A DNA stretch of 64,000 bases from Alcaligenaceae bacterium (lineage in GTDB: Bacteria; Pseudomonadota; Gammaproteobacteria; Burkholderiales; Burkholderiaceae_B). The translations under genes were made by a program, and so were the position numbers. The notes under the pieces are model-generated. The model ran no database searches and was not told the DNA's origin. It worked only from the letters and a program-made list of their open reading frames with translations. Of the stretch, positions 28,320 to 38,963 are shown one piece after another; within the stretch, counting starts at the first letter, position 1, and every line of letters starts with the position of its first letter. Location: assembly GCA_013205565.1 (NCBI GenBank), contig JABMMM010000156.1:26434-90433 (forward strand), in the 5' to 3' direction.

Positions 28320-29150
28320 TTAGGGGCAGCTTGGTGCGGGCTTGCCTTTAAGTTCGTCAATCGGGTCGAGGTCAGGCTGACGCGTGAGGTTATAGGTCAA
28401 GTTGGCCGCTGCGCCGTTCATTGAAACCAGGCGTAATGCATTGCCTGAGGTCATCGCGAGTTCGGCACGTACGTTGCCTTGATTGTTGAGCAAGATTACG
28501 CGCGGAACAGCCTGCGAAGAGGCGCGCCAGCAACCCTGATCAGTTTGCACGGCACCGCTTTTGCTGGTTTGTTCAAGGTAGGCCGCGCGAGCGCGCCAGC
28601 GTCCGTTCGGAGCAAGCGTAATGGTGATCCGCTGAGCCGAACACTTCATTTCGGGGTGAAAGCAGGGCAAGGTGCCGGCAAAGCTTTGTGGTTCTGGAAT
28701 GAGCATGGCTTGCAGAGTTTCGGTAGGCGCCGCTGCGCTTGCCGCATTGGTATCGGCACCCAAGACTGGGGGCGCGTCAGGTGAAGCGTTGCTGTTGGCG
28801 ACGGCTGAGGCACCTGTACTGACATTGGTGCCAGCAACCAGCGCCGGATTAGCTGGGGCGGGCTTTGCGGCGGCCACGACAGGGCTTGGGATTGGCGAGG
28901 CGACAGAACGGCTTTGAACGCCGGGTTGTTGCAGGCCAATTTGGATTTGATTTGGGGCCCGCAGGGTTTGGTTGTTATAGATGCCTTCGCCTTGCGCAAT
29001 CGCATCGGTTGTGGTGCTGGCAGGCGGGGGATTGTAGTAGCCGGCCTGCTGCATTTGCGCACAGCCGCCGAGCCCAAACGCTAACAAAAGTACCCAAGAA
29101 GACTGAAACTTTAACGTGTGCTGGGCGCAGCGCCCTGTATTTAGAAACAT
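28320..29150 (-). CDS. Lipoprotein with an NlpE-like C-terminal domain
   Basis: A 276-residue envelope protein. The N-terminus has a hydrophobic stretch (18-28) and a lipobox LGGC with the acylated cysteine at C30. Residues about 35-150 form a low-complexity Ala/Pro/Thr/Ser linker. From 157 onward, FAGTLPC followed by a beta-rich region resembles the N-terminal domain of NlpE, a sensor of copper and envelope stress. NlpE normally has a CxxC pair there; here the cysteines are C163 and C170 with six residues between. Divergent from the prepilin peptidase. Function is not established; the NlpE link is by pattern. Confidence 0.65.
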   Translation of the reverse strand: MFLNTGRCAQHTLKFQSSWVLLLAFGLGGCAQMQQAGYYNPPPASTTTDAIAQGEGIYNNQTLRAPNQIQIGLQQPGVQSRSVASPIPSPVVAAAKPAPANPALVAGTNVSTGASAVANSNASPDAPPVLGADTNAASAAAPTETLQAMLIPEPQSFAGTLPCFHPEMKCSAQRITITLAPNGRWRARAAYLEQTSKSGAVQTDQGCWRASSQAVPRVILLNNQGNVRAELAMTSGNALRLVSMNGAAANLTYNLTRQPDLDPIDELKGKPAPSCP

Positions 29151-29243
29151 GATCGGAACTTCCTAATTCAAGAGACTTCGAGGATTGTATGCATTCTACG
29201 CATTTGGCTTGTTCCCTGCACAGCTTCTTTTACGTCAGATCAT

Positions 29244-29954
29244 ATGAGTGAAAGATTGCTGCTGGCCCTGACAGTGGGCTTGCCCGCAGGTGCCCTGAGC
29301 GCGGTGGTTTTGCTGGCTTGGGCGCGCAGACTGCGCTGCCGCCTGCTTAAACAATGGGGGGTAGCCGGCCGCTTAGCGTCCAATCTGCCAGCCTGCTCAG
29401 TTGCAGCCAAGCGACGCTTAGATCGCCTCTTGGTGGGTGGCCTGTGCCTAAGCCCTGTTCTGGTGCTTCTAAATTGGGGGCTTGGGTGGTTTGCCTTGGC
29501 AGCGGCGATATATTGCGCTGGTTTGCAGGTTTTAGCGCGCATCGATGCGCAAACGCATCTGCTACCTGATGCACTGACCCTGCCCCTTTTGTGGGCCGGC
29601 TTGTTGTTTCAGTGGTTGGGTGGCTGGATTGCTCTGCATGACGCGGTGGCTGGTGCCGCCGCCGGCTATGCGGTGCTGTGGCTGATATGGGCTGTGTTTC
29701 GAGGGTGCACTGGGCGCGATGGGATCGGCTTTGGCGACTTCAAACTGGCGGCCGCAACCGGAGCCTGGCTGGGGATCGAGGCGCTGCCCTGGGCGCTTTT
29801 GGTCGCCTCCTGCGTGGCTTGTTTGGTGACATGCGTGGTGGCATGTTCGGGCACCCTTAGCAGCCGTCGCCCGTGCTCTGAATCCTTAGCGTTTGGCCCT
29901 TACTTAGCCTTGGGCGGTATCGTCATGCTATTTTGTACGCAAAATAGTCTTTGA
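29244..29954 (+). CDS. Type IV prepilin peptidase (A24 family), without the methyltransferase domain
   Basis: A 236-residue membrane aspartic protease. The two catalytic Asp residues are D101 in ARIDAQTHLLPD and D165 in GIGFGDFKLAAA. Such enzymes cleave the leader of type IV pilins and pseudopilins. Full-length PilD carries an N-terminal cytoplasmic methyltransferase domain with paired CxxC motifs; here that region (about 28-65) is short and lacks them, so N-methylation is doubtful. pilB and pilC, the usual upstream neighbours, are absent. It is immediately followed by coaE, a common PilD arrangement. Confidence 0.85.
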   Translation: MSERLLLALTVGLPAGALSAVVLLAWARRLRCRLLKQWGVAGRLASNLPACSVAAKRRLDRLLVGGLCLSPVLVLLNWGLGWFALAAAIYCAGLQVLARIDAQTHLLPDALTLPLLWAGLLFQWLGGWIALHDAVAGAAAGYAVLWLIWAVFRGCTGRDGIGFGDFKLAAATGAWLGIEALPWALLVASCVACLVTCVVACSGTLSSRRPCSESLAFGPYLALGGIVMLFCTQNSL

Positions 29955-29961
29955 GGTGCGT

Positions 29962-30576
29962 ATGCTGAAGTCGACATTTAAATTAGGCCTCACAGGGGGG
30001 ATTGGTTCAGGCAAAACTCAAGTGGCCAATCTGCTGGCCAGCTGGGGGGCTGCGGTGATCGATACTGACCTGATTGCGCACAGCCTGACGGCCCCGGGTG
30101 GGCAGGCGATTGAGCCGATTCGCCAAGTCTTCGGCTCAGCAGTTCTTGAGTCCTCGGGTGCACTGAACCGCGCGCAAATGCGCGAGTTAGTGTTTGCAGA
30201 CCCTGCGAGACGGGTCGAACTCGAGGGCATTTTGCATCCCTTGATTGCCCAGGCCGCACGCCAAGAGGCTGCCAAAGCCACAGGTCTTTATGTCGTATTC
30301 GTGGTGCCGCTTTTGGTTGAATCGGGTCGCTGGCGCCAGCAAATCGACCGTCTGTGCGTGGTGGATTGTGATCAGGCGACTCAGCTTGAACGCGTACAGT
30401 CGCGCAGTGGCCTCGCCCCAGAGACCGTTCAGCGCATCCTGAAGGCTCAGGCGACCCGCGAGCAGCGCTTAGCGGTTGCCGACGACGTGATTGATAATTC
30501 AAGGTCTGTGTCGTTAGCCGCGCTTGAAAAACAAGTATTGGTGTTGCATCAAGGCTGGTGTAACCTTGCACTCTGA
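29962..30576 (+). CDS. coaE: Dephospho-CoA kinase
   Basis: A 204-residue cytosolic kinase that completes CoA synthesis. The P-loop GLTGGIGSGK is at about 8-17, followed by VIDTDLIAH and, further on, a VPLLVESG segment. Start ATG 29962 has GAGG six bases upstream; an in-frame GTG at 29956 overlaps that site and is less likely. It begins seven bases after the prepilin peptidase and is followed by zapD, the classic order. Confidence 0.94.
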   Translation: MLKSTFKLGLTGGIGSGKTQVANLLASWGAAVIDTDLIAHSLTAPGGQAIEPIRQVFGSAVLESSGALNRAQMRELVFADPARRVELEGILHPLIAQAARQEAAKATGLYVVFVVPLLVESGRWRQQIDRLCVVDCDQATQLERVQSRSGLAPETVQRILKAQATREQRLAVADDVIDNSRSVSLAALEKQVLVLHQGWCNLAL

Positions 30577-30645
30577 AGCTTAGTGCGTCCACTTAGGTAC
30601 CAGACGGCAGCTTAACTTTACTTAATGTGACCTCAGCTCAATAAC

Positions 30646-31398
30646 GTGATTATCTTTGAATATCCTTTCAATGAACGTGTACGGACGCTTTTGCGTCTTG
30701 AGTCGTTATTTGATCGAATGATATTTTTTGCCGGCTTAAGTGATCCGCGGCACCATCAGGTTGCCTTGACTTCGTTATTTGATTTACTAGACGCGACAGA
30801 ACGCACTGACATCAAAGGCAGCGTCATACAAGACCTTGAAAGACAGCGCACAGCGCTCAACGGGCTGAAAGATCACCCAGGGGTGAATGCCAAAACCCTT
30901 GCCGATATGCTGGCGGAAATTGAAAAAGCAGTCCGCAACTTAAATGCGGGCGGCCGCACGGGTCAGGCGTTGCGTGAAAACGAATGGCTCACGAGTTTGC
31001 GGGGTCGGCTTGTGGTGCCCGGCGGTGGCACGCAGGTTGATATGCCTTCGTTTCATGCCTGGCAAAATTCGCCCAATGAGTCTCGCCAGACAGATCTTCA
31101 AAGTTGGATCTCAACACTGATGCCAGTGCATATTGGCATCGCAATTGTCCTGCGCCTCTTGCGCGAGTCTGGCGAGGCGGTGCAGGCCGTCGCGCCTCAA
31201 GGTGCTTACCAGCAAATGCTGGCGGGTAAAACCTATCAGATGTTACGTGTCTGGGTCGATGAGTCAGCAAAGGTGTTTCCTGAAATCAGTGCCAACAGAT
31301 ACATGGTGTGGATCCGTTACTCGGCGCAGCAGGGCACTCAGCGACCCCAAGCCGTGACAAAAGATGTCGCTTTTAAAATGACCCTTTGCGCCCTTTAG
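30646..31398 (+). CDS. zapD: Cell division protein ZapD (FtsZ-bundling)
   Basis: A 250-residue cytoplasmic protein that binds and bundles FtsZ. The N-terminal IIFEYPFNERVRTLLRLE segment and the later WLxxLRGRLxVPGG and FHAWQN motifs are characteristic of the ZapD (YacF/DUF1342) family. The start is GTG 30646, as in many homologues. It follows coaE after 69 bases; yacG, a frequent third gene, is not seen after it. Confidence 0.94.
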   Translation: MIIFEYPFNERVRTLLRLESLFDRMIFFAGLSDPRHHQVALTSLFDLLDATERTDIKGSVIQDLERQRTALNGLKDHPGVNAKTLADMLAEIEKAVRNLNAGGRTGQALRENEWLTSLRGRLVVPGGGTQVDMPSFHAWQNSPNESRQTDLQSWISTLMPVHIGIAIVLRLLRESGEAVQAVAPQGAYQQMLAGKTYQMLRVWVDESAKVFPEISANRYMVWIRYSAQQGTQRPQAVTKDVAFKMTLCAL

Positions 31399-31417
31399 GG
31401 CCGCCTGGAACCCCTGA

Positions 31418-32686
31418 ATGTCTGAAAGCTTGTCAACGCGGCCCTTGTTTCGGTCGCCGCTTGTTTGGATCCTTAGCGTATTGCTCTTGGCGCTTGTGGT
31501 GTGGTGGCTGATGCCTGGTGTCACCACGACCGAGAAAAAAGGACCACCTGCCGGCTTTACACCCACGGTGCCGGTTAAGACAGAGGTCGCGCGGGTGCAA
31601 AACCTGGATCTGTATCTACGTGGGCTTGGTACGGTGACGGCGTTTAATACGGTCACGGTGCGCAGCCGAGTGCAGGGCGAATTGATCCAGGTACTGTTTA
31701 AAGAGGGTGAGCAAGTCACCGAAGATCAGCTCCTGGCCAAGATCGACCCGCGTTCGTTTGAGGTGGCGCTTGATCAGGCACTGGGTCAGCAGCAACAAAA
31801 CGAAGCCCAATACCAAAACGCTAAGCGCGACTTACAGCGTTATCAAACCTTGCGCAAGCAAGACTCGATTGCGCCGCAAATGCTTGATACGCAGTTGGCG
31901 TTAGTCAGTAAGTTTGAAGGTCAGCTTAAAAGCGATCAGGCTGCAGTAAACAACGCCCGCTTGCAACTCGATTACACGCGCATCACGGCGCCGATCGCGG
32001 GCCGTCTAGGCTTGCGGCGAGTCGATGCGGGCAATTTGATCAACGCCAACGACCCGCTTGGTTTGGTGGTGATCACCCAAACTCAGCCCATTACCGTGTT
32101 GTTTACGCTGGCCGAAAACGATTTGCCGGCTGTGCGCGAGCCTTTGGCTGCGGGCAAAACACTTTCGGTCGAGGCCTACGACCGGTCTGATCAGCTTCGC
32201 CTTGCGCAGGGCGAGCTCGTGACCATCGACAATCAAATCGACGTGACAACTGGGACCGTCAAGTTAAAGGCGCGCTTTACGAACGCAACCGATGCGTTGT
32301 TTCCAAATCAGTTTGTGAATATCCGCATGAAGGTCAGCACCGTAAAAGACGCGCTAACGATACCGGCAGGGGCCTTGCAACAGGGCAATCAGGGTGCTTT
32401 TGTGTATGTGATTTTGCCCGATGACACCGCCGCGCTGCGCGCGGTAAAAGTAGGCGCACGCAGCGGCGATCGCGTGGCAATTACTGAAGGCGTAAAAGTT
32501 GACGAGCGGGTTGTGCTCGAGGGTACCGACCGCTTGCGCGCGGGCGCGAAAGTCCGAATTATTGGCGCGCCTGCCTCGGGCGCTGCTACGGGTGCCTCAG
32601 GTGCCTCAGGTGCCTCAGGCACGCCGGGCGCGGGCCCTGCTGGCGCGGGTCGGGCGGGCACTTCGGCTGCGCCGCCCCGGCCGTGA
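31418..32686 (+). CDS. RND efflux periplasmic adaptor, MdtA-like
   Basis: A 422-residue membrane-fusion protein that links inner-membrane RND pumps to the outer-membrane channel. It has one N-terminal span (about 14-32), a lipoyl-type barrel split around a coiled-coil hairpin (about 100-180, Gln-rich), and beta-barrel segments with [18 protein letters not shown] and [15 protein letters not shown]. The last ~40 residues are Ala/Gly/Ser-rich low complexity. It is the first gene of the mdtABC-like operon, 19 bases after zapD on the same strand. Confidence 0.92.
   Translation: MSESLSTRPLFRSPLVWILSVLLLALVVWWLMPGVTTTEKKGPPAGFTPTVPVKTEVARVQNLDLYLRGLGTVTAFNTVTVRSRVQGELIQVLFKEGEQVTEDQLLAKIDPRSFEVALDQALGQQQQNEAQYQNAKRDLQRYQTLRKQDSIAPQMLDTQLALVSKFEGQLKSDQAAVNNARLQLDYTRITAPIAGRLGLRRVDAGNLINANDPLGLVVITQTQPITVLFTLAENDLPAVREPLAAGKTLSVEAYDRSDQLRLAQGELVTIDNQIDVTTGTVKLKARFTNATDALFPNQFVNIRMKVSTVKDALTIPAGALQQGNQGAFVYVILPDDTAALRAVKVGARSGDRVAITEGVKVDERVVLEGTDRLRAGAKVRIIGAPASGAATGASGASGASGTPGAGPAGAGRAGTSAAPPRP
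32591..32617. repeat. Three exact 9-base repeats inside the adaptor gene
   Basis: GGTGCCTCA occurs three times in tandem at 32591-32617, encoding a Gly-Ala-Ser triplet run in the low-complexity C-terminal tail of the adaptor. Copy number could vary by strand slippage without changing frame. Confidence 0.75.
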
Positions 32687-35600
32687 ATTTGTCGCGCGCG
32701 TTCATCGTTCGACCAGTGGCCACTACGCTGGCCATGGTGGCGCTGCTTTTGTCTGGGCTGATCGCGTATCGCTGGCTGCCGGTTTCGTCGCTGCCCGAGG
32801 TGGATTACCCAACGATTCAAACGACAACCTTTTATCCCGGTGCAAGCCCTGACGTCATCGCTGCGCTGGTGACTTCTCCGCTTGAACGACAATTTGGGCA
32901 GATGCCAGGCTTGCGGCAAATGTCTTCAAGTAGCTCGACGGGCTCCTCGACGATTACCCTGCAGTTTGCGTTATCTCTGCCGCTTGTGGTGGCCGAGCAA
33001 CAGGTGCAGGCTGCGATCAACGCCGCCAGCAATTTGCTGCCGCGCGATTTGCCGGCGCCGCCGATCTATAACAAGGTCAACCCTGCTGACGCTGCCGTGT
33101 TGACGCTGGCGATCACTTCGCCCACGGTGCCTCTGCCACTCATCCGCGATCTGGTGGATACACGCATGGCGCAAAAGATTTCGCAAGTGGCTGGGGTTGG
33201 GTTGGTAACAGTGGCGGGCGGTCAGCGCCCGTCGTTACGTATTCAGGTCAACCCGCAAGCCTTGGCCGCCTATGGGCTGACGCTCGCCGATGTGCGAACG
33301 ACCGTTGTCGGCGCAAATGTCAACCAGCCTAAGGGGACATTAGATGGCTCGGTGCGTTCGACCACGATTAACGCCAACGACCAGTTAAAAACGCCGCTTG
33401 AATATATGAATTTAGTCGTAGCGTATCGCAACGAAGCACCACTGAGGCTCTCGGATGTCGCGGTCGCGGTCACCGAAGCCGAAGACGCCCGCTTAGCGGC
33501 GTGGGCCGATGCCGACCCCGCCATCTTGCTGAACGTGCAGCGCCAGCCGGGTGCGAACGTGATCGAAGTGGTCGATCGTATCCAAAAATTACTTCCACAG
33601 CTGCGTGTGGCCTTGCCGGCAAACCTCGACGTTAAGGTGATGTCGGATCGCACGCAAACGATCCGCGAGTCGGTGCATGATGTTCAGGTTGAACTGTTGG
33701 TCGCAATTGGCTTGGTGGTTTTGGTGACCTTTGTATTTTTGCGTACGCTGACGGCGACCTTAATCCCTAGCATTGTGGTGCCGCTGTCGCTAGTAGGGAC
33801 GTTTGGTGTCATGTACTTAATCGGGTTTAGCATCAACAACCTGACGCTGATGGCCTTGACGATCGCGACTGGCTTTGTGGTCGACGACGCCATCGTGATG
33901 ATTGAAAATATCGCACGCTATCTTGAGCGCGGTGATTCCCCGCTGCAGGCGGCGCTCAAGGGCGCGGCGCAAATCGGCTTTACTTTGGTTTCGCTTACGA
34001 TCTCGTTGATCGCCGTGTTGATTCCGCTGCTGTTTATGACCGAGGTAGTGGGCCGTCTTTTTAGAGAATTTGCGGTGACACTGGCCGTGGCAATTTTGTT
34101 GTCACTCTTGATCTCTTTGACACTGACGCCGATGATGTGCGCGCGACTGTTGCGCGCGGGTAATCCGCAAAGTGGCGGCGCGTTTGCCCGCTATACCAGT
34201 CAAAAAATTGAGGCTTTGATCGCAAGCTACGCCCGCTTGTTGCAGGTGGTGTTTAAGCATCAGACGCTCACCTTGTTTGTGGCGCTTGGCACGTTTTTAC
34301 TGACGGCAGCTTTGTATGTGGCGATCCCGAAGGGATTTTTTCCGGCACAAGATACGGGCCTGTTGCAGATTGTGACGCAAGCCCCGCAAAATCTTGCGTT
34401 TGCAGCGATGGCGCAACGCCAGCAAGAAGCTGTAAAAGTTATCTTACAAGATCCCGCCGTCGCGACGGTCGCCTCATTTATCGGGGTCGATGGTGTGAAT
34501 GAATCCGTGAATACGGGCCGAATGCAGGTGGCGTTACGCCCGCACGACCTGCGCGCCGAACAGGCGTCTGTGGTGATGCGACGCCTACAAGAGCGATTAA
34601 GCGTTGTGCCTGGTTTGCAGTTTTATCTGCAACCTGTCCAAGACTTAACGGTTGAAGATCGGGTCAGTCGCACCCAATACCAACTTACTCTCGAGAGCGT
34701 AGACCCAGCGCTATTGGCGCAATGGGTGCCTGTGCTCGTTGAACGCTTACGTGCGCAAAAAGTATTGGTCGATGTGACCGATGATATGCAAAACGACGGC
34801 CTCAATGTCTTGATAAACATTGATCGCGATGCTGCCGCCCGCGTGGGGGTAACGGCCGCAGCCATCGACGAGGCTTTATACGATGCCTTCGGCCAGCGAC
34901 AAATTTCAACCATCTTTACGCAGTCAAATCAGTACCGCGTCGTGCTCGAAACGGCGCCTCAGTTTCGTCGCGATCCGTCCGCGTTAGGCTCGATCTACGT
35001 TAAGACCGCTGAGGGTAAGCCTATTGCTTTGACGAATTTGGTCAAGGTCAGCGAGGGGCGCACGGCGCTCGTACTCAATCGTCTTGACCAGTTTCCTTCG
35101 GTAACGGTGTCGTTTAATCTCGCACCCGGGGCTTCGCTGTCAGCAGCGGTGAAGACGGTGACCCAAGCCCGGCGCGATATCGGAATGCCCCTTGGCATTC
35201 AGGCCGAATTTCAAGGTGCGGCGCGCGCCTTTGAGGCGTCACTTTCGAGCACGCTCTTTTTAATTTTGGCCGCGATCATTACGATGTACATTGTGCTGGG
35301 CATTTTGTACGAAAGCTTCATCCACCCGATCACCATTCTCTCGACCTTGCCCTCGGCTGCGATCGGTGCTTTGCTGGCACTCACGCTCACCGGTCGTGAC
35401 CTAGATATGATCGGTATCATCGGCATCATTTTATTGATCGGCATCGTGAAAAAAAATGCAATCATGATGATTGACTTTGCTCTTGAGGCTGAGCGCAAAC
35501 ACAAAATGCCCGCGCGTCAGGCGATTGAACAGGCTGCCCTATTGCGATTCAGACCGATTTTGATGACCACGCTGGCGGCTTTGTTTGGTGCGGTCCCGTT

Positions 35601-35778
35601 AATGCTGTCAAGCGGTACCGGCGCCGAGTTGCGCCAGCCTCTTGGTTTGGTGATGGTGGGCGGCTTATTGGTCAGTCAAGTGTTGACGTTGTTTACGACG
35701 CCGGTGATTTATTTGTTTTTTGACCGACTGTTAAGCAAGTGGCGAGGCGGTGTCAGCAGTCAGGATCACCCCACATGA
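32683..35778 (+). CDS. RND multidrug efflux permease, MdtB-like
   Basis: A 1031-residue inner-membrane pump of the HAE1 RND family with 12 predicted spans and two large periplasmic loops. The proton-relay Asp pair is in [13 protein letters not shown] (near 402). N-terminal [19 protein letters not shown] and the late [19 protein letters not shown] segment are typical. The GTG start overlaps the adaptor stop by four bases (GTGA). Works as a heteromultimer with the following MdtC-like pump. Confidence 0.93.
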   Translation: MNLSRAFIVRPVATTLAMVALLLSGLIAYRWLPVSSLPEVDYPTIQTTTFYPGASPDVIAALVTSPLERQFGQMPGLRQMSSSSSTGSSTITLQFALSLPLVVAEQQVQAAINAASNLLPRDLPAPPIYNKVNPADAAVLTLAITSPTVPLPLIRDLVDTRMAQKISQVAGVGLVTVAGGQRPSLRIQVNPQALAAYGLTLADVRTTVVGANVNQPKGTLDGSVRSTTINANDQLKTPLEYMNLVVAYRNEAPLRLSDVAVAVTEAEDARLAAWADADPAILLNVQRQPGANVIEVVDRIQKLLPQLRVALPANLDVKVMSDRTQTIRESVHDVQVELLVAIGLVVLVTFVFLRTLTATLIPSIVVPLSLVGTFGVMYLIGFSINNLTLMALTIATGFVVDDAIVMIENIARYLERGDSPLQAALKGAAQIGFTLVSLTISLIAVLIPLLFMTEVVGRLFREFAVTLAVAILLSLLISLTLTPMMCARLLRAGNPQSGGAFARYTSQKIEALIASYARLLQVVFKHQTLTLFVALGTFLLTAALYVAIPKGFFPAQDTGLLQIVTQAPQNLAFAAMAQRQQEAVKVILQDPAVATVASFIGVDGVNESVNTGRMQVALRPHDLRAEQASVVMRRLQERLSVVPGLQFYLQPVQDLTVEDRVSRTQYQLTLESVDPALLAQWVPVLVERLRAQKVLVDVTDDMQNDGLNVLINIDRDAAARVGVTAAAIDEALYDAFGQRQISTIFTQSNQYRVVLETAPQFRRDPSALGSIYVKTAEGKPIALTNLVKVSEGRTALVLNRLDQFPSVTVSFNLAPGASLSAAVKTVTQARRDIGMPLGIQAEFQGAARAFEASLSSTLFLILAAIITMYIVLGILYESFIHPITILSTLPSAAIGALLALTLTGRDLDMIGIIGIILLIGIVKKNAIMMIDFALEAERKHKMPARQAIEQAALLRFRPILMTTLAALFGAVPLMLSSGTGAELRQPLGLVMVGGLLVSQVLTLFTTPVIYLFFDRLLSKWRGGVSSQDHPT

Positions 35779-38700
35779 GTTTATCTGGCCCGTTTATTGT
35801 CCGCCCGGTGGCAACGGTTTTACTGTGGCTAGGCGTTGTGTTGGCGGGTTGGCTTGCGCATAGTTTGCTGCCGATTGCGCCGTTACCTCAAATCGAGTTT
35901 CCGGTGATTGGCGTGCGTGCGCAGATGCCGGGCGCAAGCCCCGAAGTCATGGCGGCCACTGTTGCGACGCCGCTTGAGCGCTCGCTTGGCACGATTGCCG
36001 GCGTGTCTGAAATGACCTCGCGAAGCACCACAGGTCAAACGCGGATCACGCTGCAGTTTGATTTGAGCCGCGACATTAATAGCGCGGCCACTGACGTGCA
36101 GGGTGCGATCAACGCGGCACGCGCGCTGATGCCTAGTGGTTTGCGCAGCAACCCGTCTTACAATAAAGCCAATCCCGCCTCAGCGCCGATTATGACGCTC
36201 GCGCTCACATCTGATTCGTTATCACAGGGGCAGTTGTATGACATTGCCTCAACGATTGTGCAGCAAAAGCTTTCGCAAGTCGAGGGCGTGGGCGAGGTGC
36301 AAATTGGCGGCAGTTCGTTGCCGGCGGTACGCATTGATATCAACCCAGATGCGTTAACGCAGGCGGGTGTATCGCTCGAGGCCGTGCGTCTGGCGATCGC
36401 CTCGGCTAACTCAACCCGCCCCAAAGGCCTGCTCGAAAACGAACACGATCGCTGGCAAATTACGGCTAACGATCAACTCTGGAAGGCCGAGCAGTATCGC
36501 CCACTCATCGTTGCCTGGCGTAATGGTGCGCCACTGCGATTGTCTGACGTGGCACAAGTGGAAGACGCGGTTGAAGACGCGTTCAACATTGGATACTTTA
36601 ATACTAAGCAGGCGATTTTGGTATTGGTGCGCAGTCAAGCCAAGGCCAATATTATTCAGACCGTGGATCAGATTCGCGCAGACCTGCCTGTGCTGCGCGC
36701 GATGTTACCAGCCGATGTGACGGTTTCGGTCGCACAAGATCGAACGCCAAGCATCCGCGCGTCTGTGTACGAAGCTGAAAAAACATTACTGATCGCCATT
36801 GGGCTGGTCATGATGGTGGTGTTGGTATTTTTGCGTAACTGGCGTGCGGCCGTGATTCCGACAGTTGCCGTGCCAGTGTCCTTGATTGGCACCTTTGGCG
36901 TGATGTATTTGTGCGACTATTCGTTAAATACGATGTCGTTGATGGCGCTGATTGTCGCGACCGGCTTTGTGGTCGATGACGCGATCGTTGTGGTTGAAAA
37001 TATTATGCGTCATATTGAACGTGGCGAGTCGGTGCAACGTGCCGCCTTTCGTGGAACCCGCGAGGTCGGCTTTACTGTGTTGTCGATGAGTATTTCTCTG
37101 ATCGCGGTGTTTATTCCCATTCTGCTGATGGGGGGCTTGCCGGGGCGCTTATTCCGTGAATTCGCGGTCACACTTTCGGCGGCGATACTAATCTCAATGT
37201 TGGTTTCGCTTACGCTGACGCCCATGATGGCCGCGCACTTGTTGCGTCGCCCGCGTGCAGCGAACGCAGCGGCTGACGCGCCTGCGACCGCTGCAGTGGG
37301 TGGCTTTCTTGGTGCGCTCGGACGTCACGTGAGTCGGGGGCTAACGTTCTTTGCGCGGGGCGTTCAGGCCGGCGTTGAGCTAACCGTCAAGGGGTATGGA
37401 AGCTCTTTGTACTGGGCGCTGCGCCATGGCCGTTTGATGATGTTGTTATTGGCAGCAACGGTCGGGTTGAATTTTTATTTGTACAGCATCGTGCCAAAGG
37501 GATTTTTCCCGCAACAAGATACTGGCATGATGTTAGGTTTTTTTTCGACCGATGATGGCACCTCGTTTGAATCGATGAAGCCAAAGCTTGATCGCTTCAG
37601 ACAGGTGTTGTTGCGCGATCCTGCGATTAATACGGTGACAGCGTACGCGAGCGGAAGAGGTGGCAGCAACAGTAGTTTTTTGGCCGTTCAACTTAAGCCT
37701 TTCGCTGAAAGAAAACTCTCTGTCAGAGAAGTGATTGCGCGGTTGCGCCCGCAACTGTCAGGCATCCCCGGCGCACGTTTGTTTTTAGTGGCGCAACAAG
37801 ATATTAGGATCGGCGGACGTCAAAGTAGTTCTGCCTTTCAGTACACGCTCATGGCCAGCGATCTTGAAGATCTTAAAGAGTGGATGCCTCGGGTGCAGAA
37901 GGCTCTTGCTGAGTTGCCCGAGTTAATTGATGTCGATACCGATGTTGAGGATCGTGGACGGCAGGTGACCTTGAGCATTGATCGCGATGCGGCACAGCGA
38001 CTAGGTGTGCCGATGGCGAGTATTTCGAATGTGCTGAACAATTCGTTTAGTCAACGTCAGGTGTCGATTATGTACGGCGAACGCAATCAGTACCGAGTGG
38101 TGATGAATGTGGCGCCGCGCTACGCACAAGACCCTGAGTCGTTACGCGACGTCTATGTGCTCAGCCAAACGGGTCAGCGCGTGCCCTTGATGGCAGTCGC
38201 CAAATTCGAAATCAATAATGCGCCGCTTAGCGTCAGGCATCAGGGCTTGTCAGCAGCCGATACGATTTCGTTTGATGTCGCGCCCGGCGTATCGCTTGGG
38301 CAAGCCAATGCTGCAATCGATCAGGCGATTGCTGGGATCAATTTGCCAAGCGAAAAAATTCAGGCTGGCTTTCAGGGCACGGCTAAGGCTTTGCAAAGCG
38401 CCCTCGCTAATCAACCGTGGTTGATTTTGGGAGCGTTAGTTACCATGTATATTGTGTTGGGTATTTTGTACGAGAGTACGATTCATCCCATCACAATTTT
38501 ATCGACCTTGCCCTCAGCAGGCGTAGGCGCGTTATTGGCGCTTTTGTTGCTCAAAACTGAGTTCACGCTGATTGCGTTAATTGGTGTTTTTTTGTTGATC
38601 GGTATCGTCAAAAAGAACGCGATCATGATGGTGGATTTTGCGCTTGAGGCGCAGCGTAAACTAGGGCTGTCGGCGGCGCAGGCGATACACCAAGCCTGTA

Positions 38701-38963
38701 TGACGCGCTTTAGACCGATTTTAATGACGACCTGTGCGGCAATTTTTGGTGCCATGCCTTTAGTGTTCGCTTCTGGGGCAGGTGTTGAAATGCGCCAGCC
38801 GCTTGGCATCACAATTTTAGGTGGCTTGCTTGTTAGCCAGTTACTGACGCTGTATACGACGCCCGTGGTTTACTTGTACCTTGATCGGTTGCGGGTATGG
38901 TTAGCGAGCAGACCTTGGTCTGGTTCAAAACCGGTCGTGTTGCCTACTGGTACTCAAACATGA
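35775..38963 (+). CDS. RND multidrug efflux permease, MdtC-like
   Basis: A 1062-residue second RND pump subunit with the same architecture; the Asp pair is in [13 protein letters not shown] (near 400). ATG 35775 gives a four-base overlap (ATGA) with the MdtB-like stop and starts at the conserved [12 protein letters not shown] region; upstream starts would add a non-conserved stretch. A 45-residue Ala-rich insert near residues 492-535 separates the halves. The N-terminal half resembles MdtB strongly, consistent with gene duplication. Confidence 0.93.
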   Translation: MSLSGPFIVRPVATVLLWLGVVLAGWLAHSLLPIAPLPQIEFPVIGVRAQMPGASPEVMAATVATPLERSLGTIAGVSEMTSRSTTGQTRITLQFDLSRDINSAATDVQGAINAARALMPSGLRSNPSYNKANPASAPIMTLALTSDSLSQGQLYDIASTIVQQKLSQVEGVGEVQIGGSSLPAVRIDINPDALTQAGVSLEAVRLAIASANSTRPKGLLENEHDRWQITANDQLWKAEQYRPLIVAWRNGAPLRLSDVAQVEDAVEDAFNIGYFNTKQAILVLVRSQAKANIIQTVDQIRADLPVLRAMLPADVTVSVAQDRTPSIRASVYEAEKTLLIAIGLVMMVVLVFLRNWRAAVIPTVAVPVSLIGTFGVMYLCDYSLNTMSLMALIVATGFVVDDAIVVVENIMRHIERGESVQRAAFRGTREVGFTVLSMSISLIAVFIPILLMGGLPGRLFREFAVTLSAAILISMLVSLTLTPMMAAHLLRRPRAANAAADAPATAAVGGFLGALGRHVSRGLTFFARGVQAGVELTVKGYGSSLYWALRHGRLMMLLLAATVGLNFYLYSIVPKGFFPQQDTGMMLGFFSTDDGTSFESMKPKLDRFRQVLLRDPAINTVTAYASGRGGSNSSFLAVQLKPFAERKLSVREVIARLRPQLSGIPGARLFLVAQQDIRIGGRQSSSAFQYTLMASDLEDLKEWMPRVQKALAELPELIDVDTDVEDRGRQVTLSIDRDAAQRLGVPMASISNVLNNSFSQRQVSIMYGERNQYRVVMNVAPRYAQDPESLRDVYVLSQTGQRVPLMAVAKFEINNAPLSVRHQGLSAADTISFDVAPGVSLGQANAAIDQAIAGINLPSEKIQAGFQGTAKALQSALANQPWLILGALVTMYIVLGILYESTIHPITILSTLPSAGVGALLALLLLKTEFTLIALIGVFLLIGIVKKNAIMMVDFALEAQRKLGLSAAQAIHQACMTRFRPILMTTCAAIFGAMPLVFASGAGVEMRQPLGITILGGLLVSQLLTLYTTPVVYLYLDRLRVWLASRPWSGSKPVVLPTGTQT

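Noticed and set aside
29990..30592. 200-residue antisense frame over coaE
   Set aside because: coaE is intact and conserved; the antisense product matches nothing I recognise.
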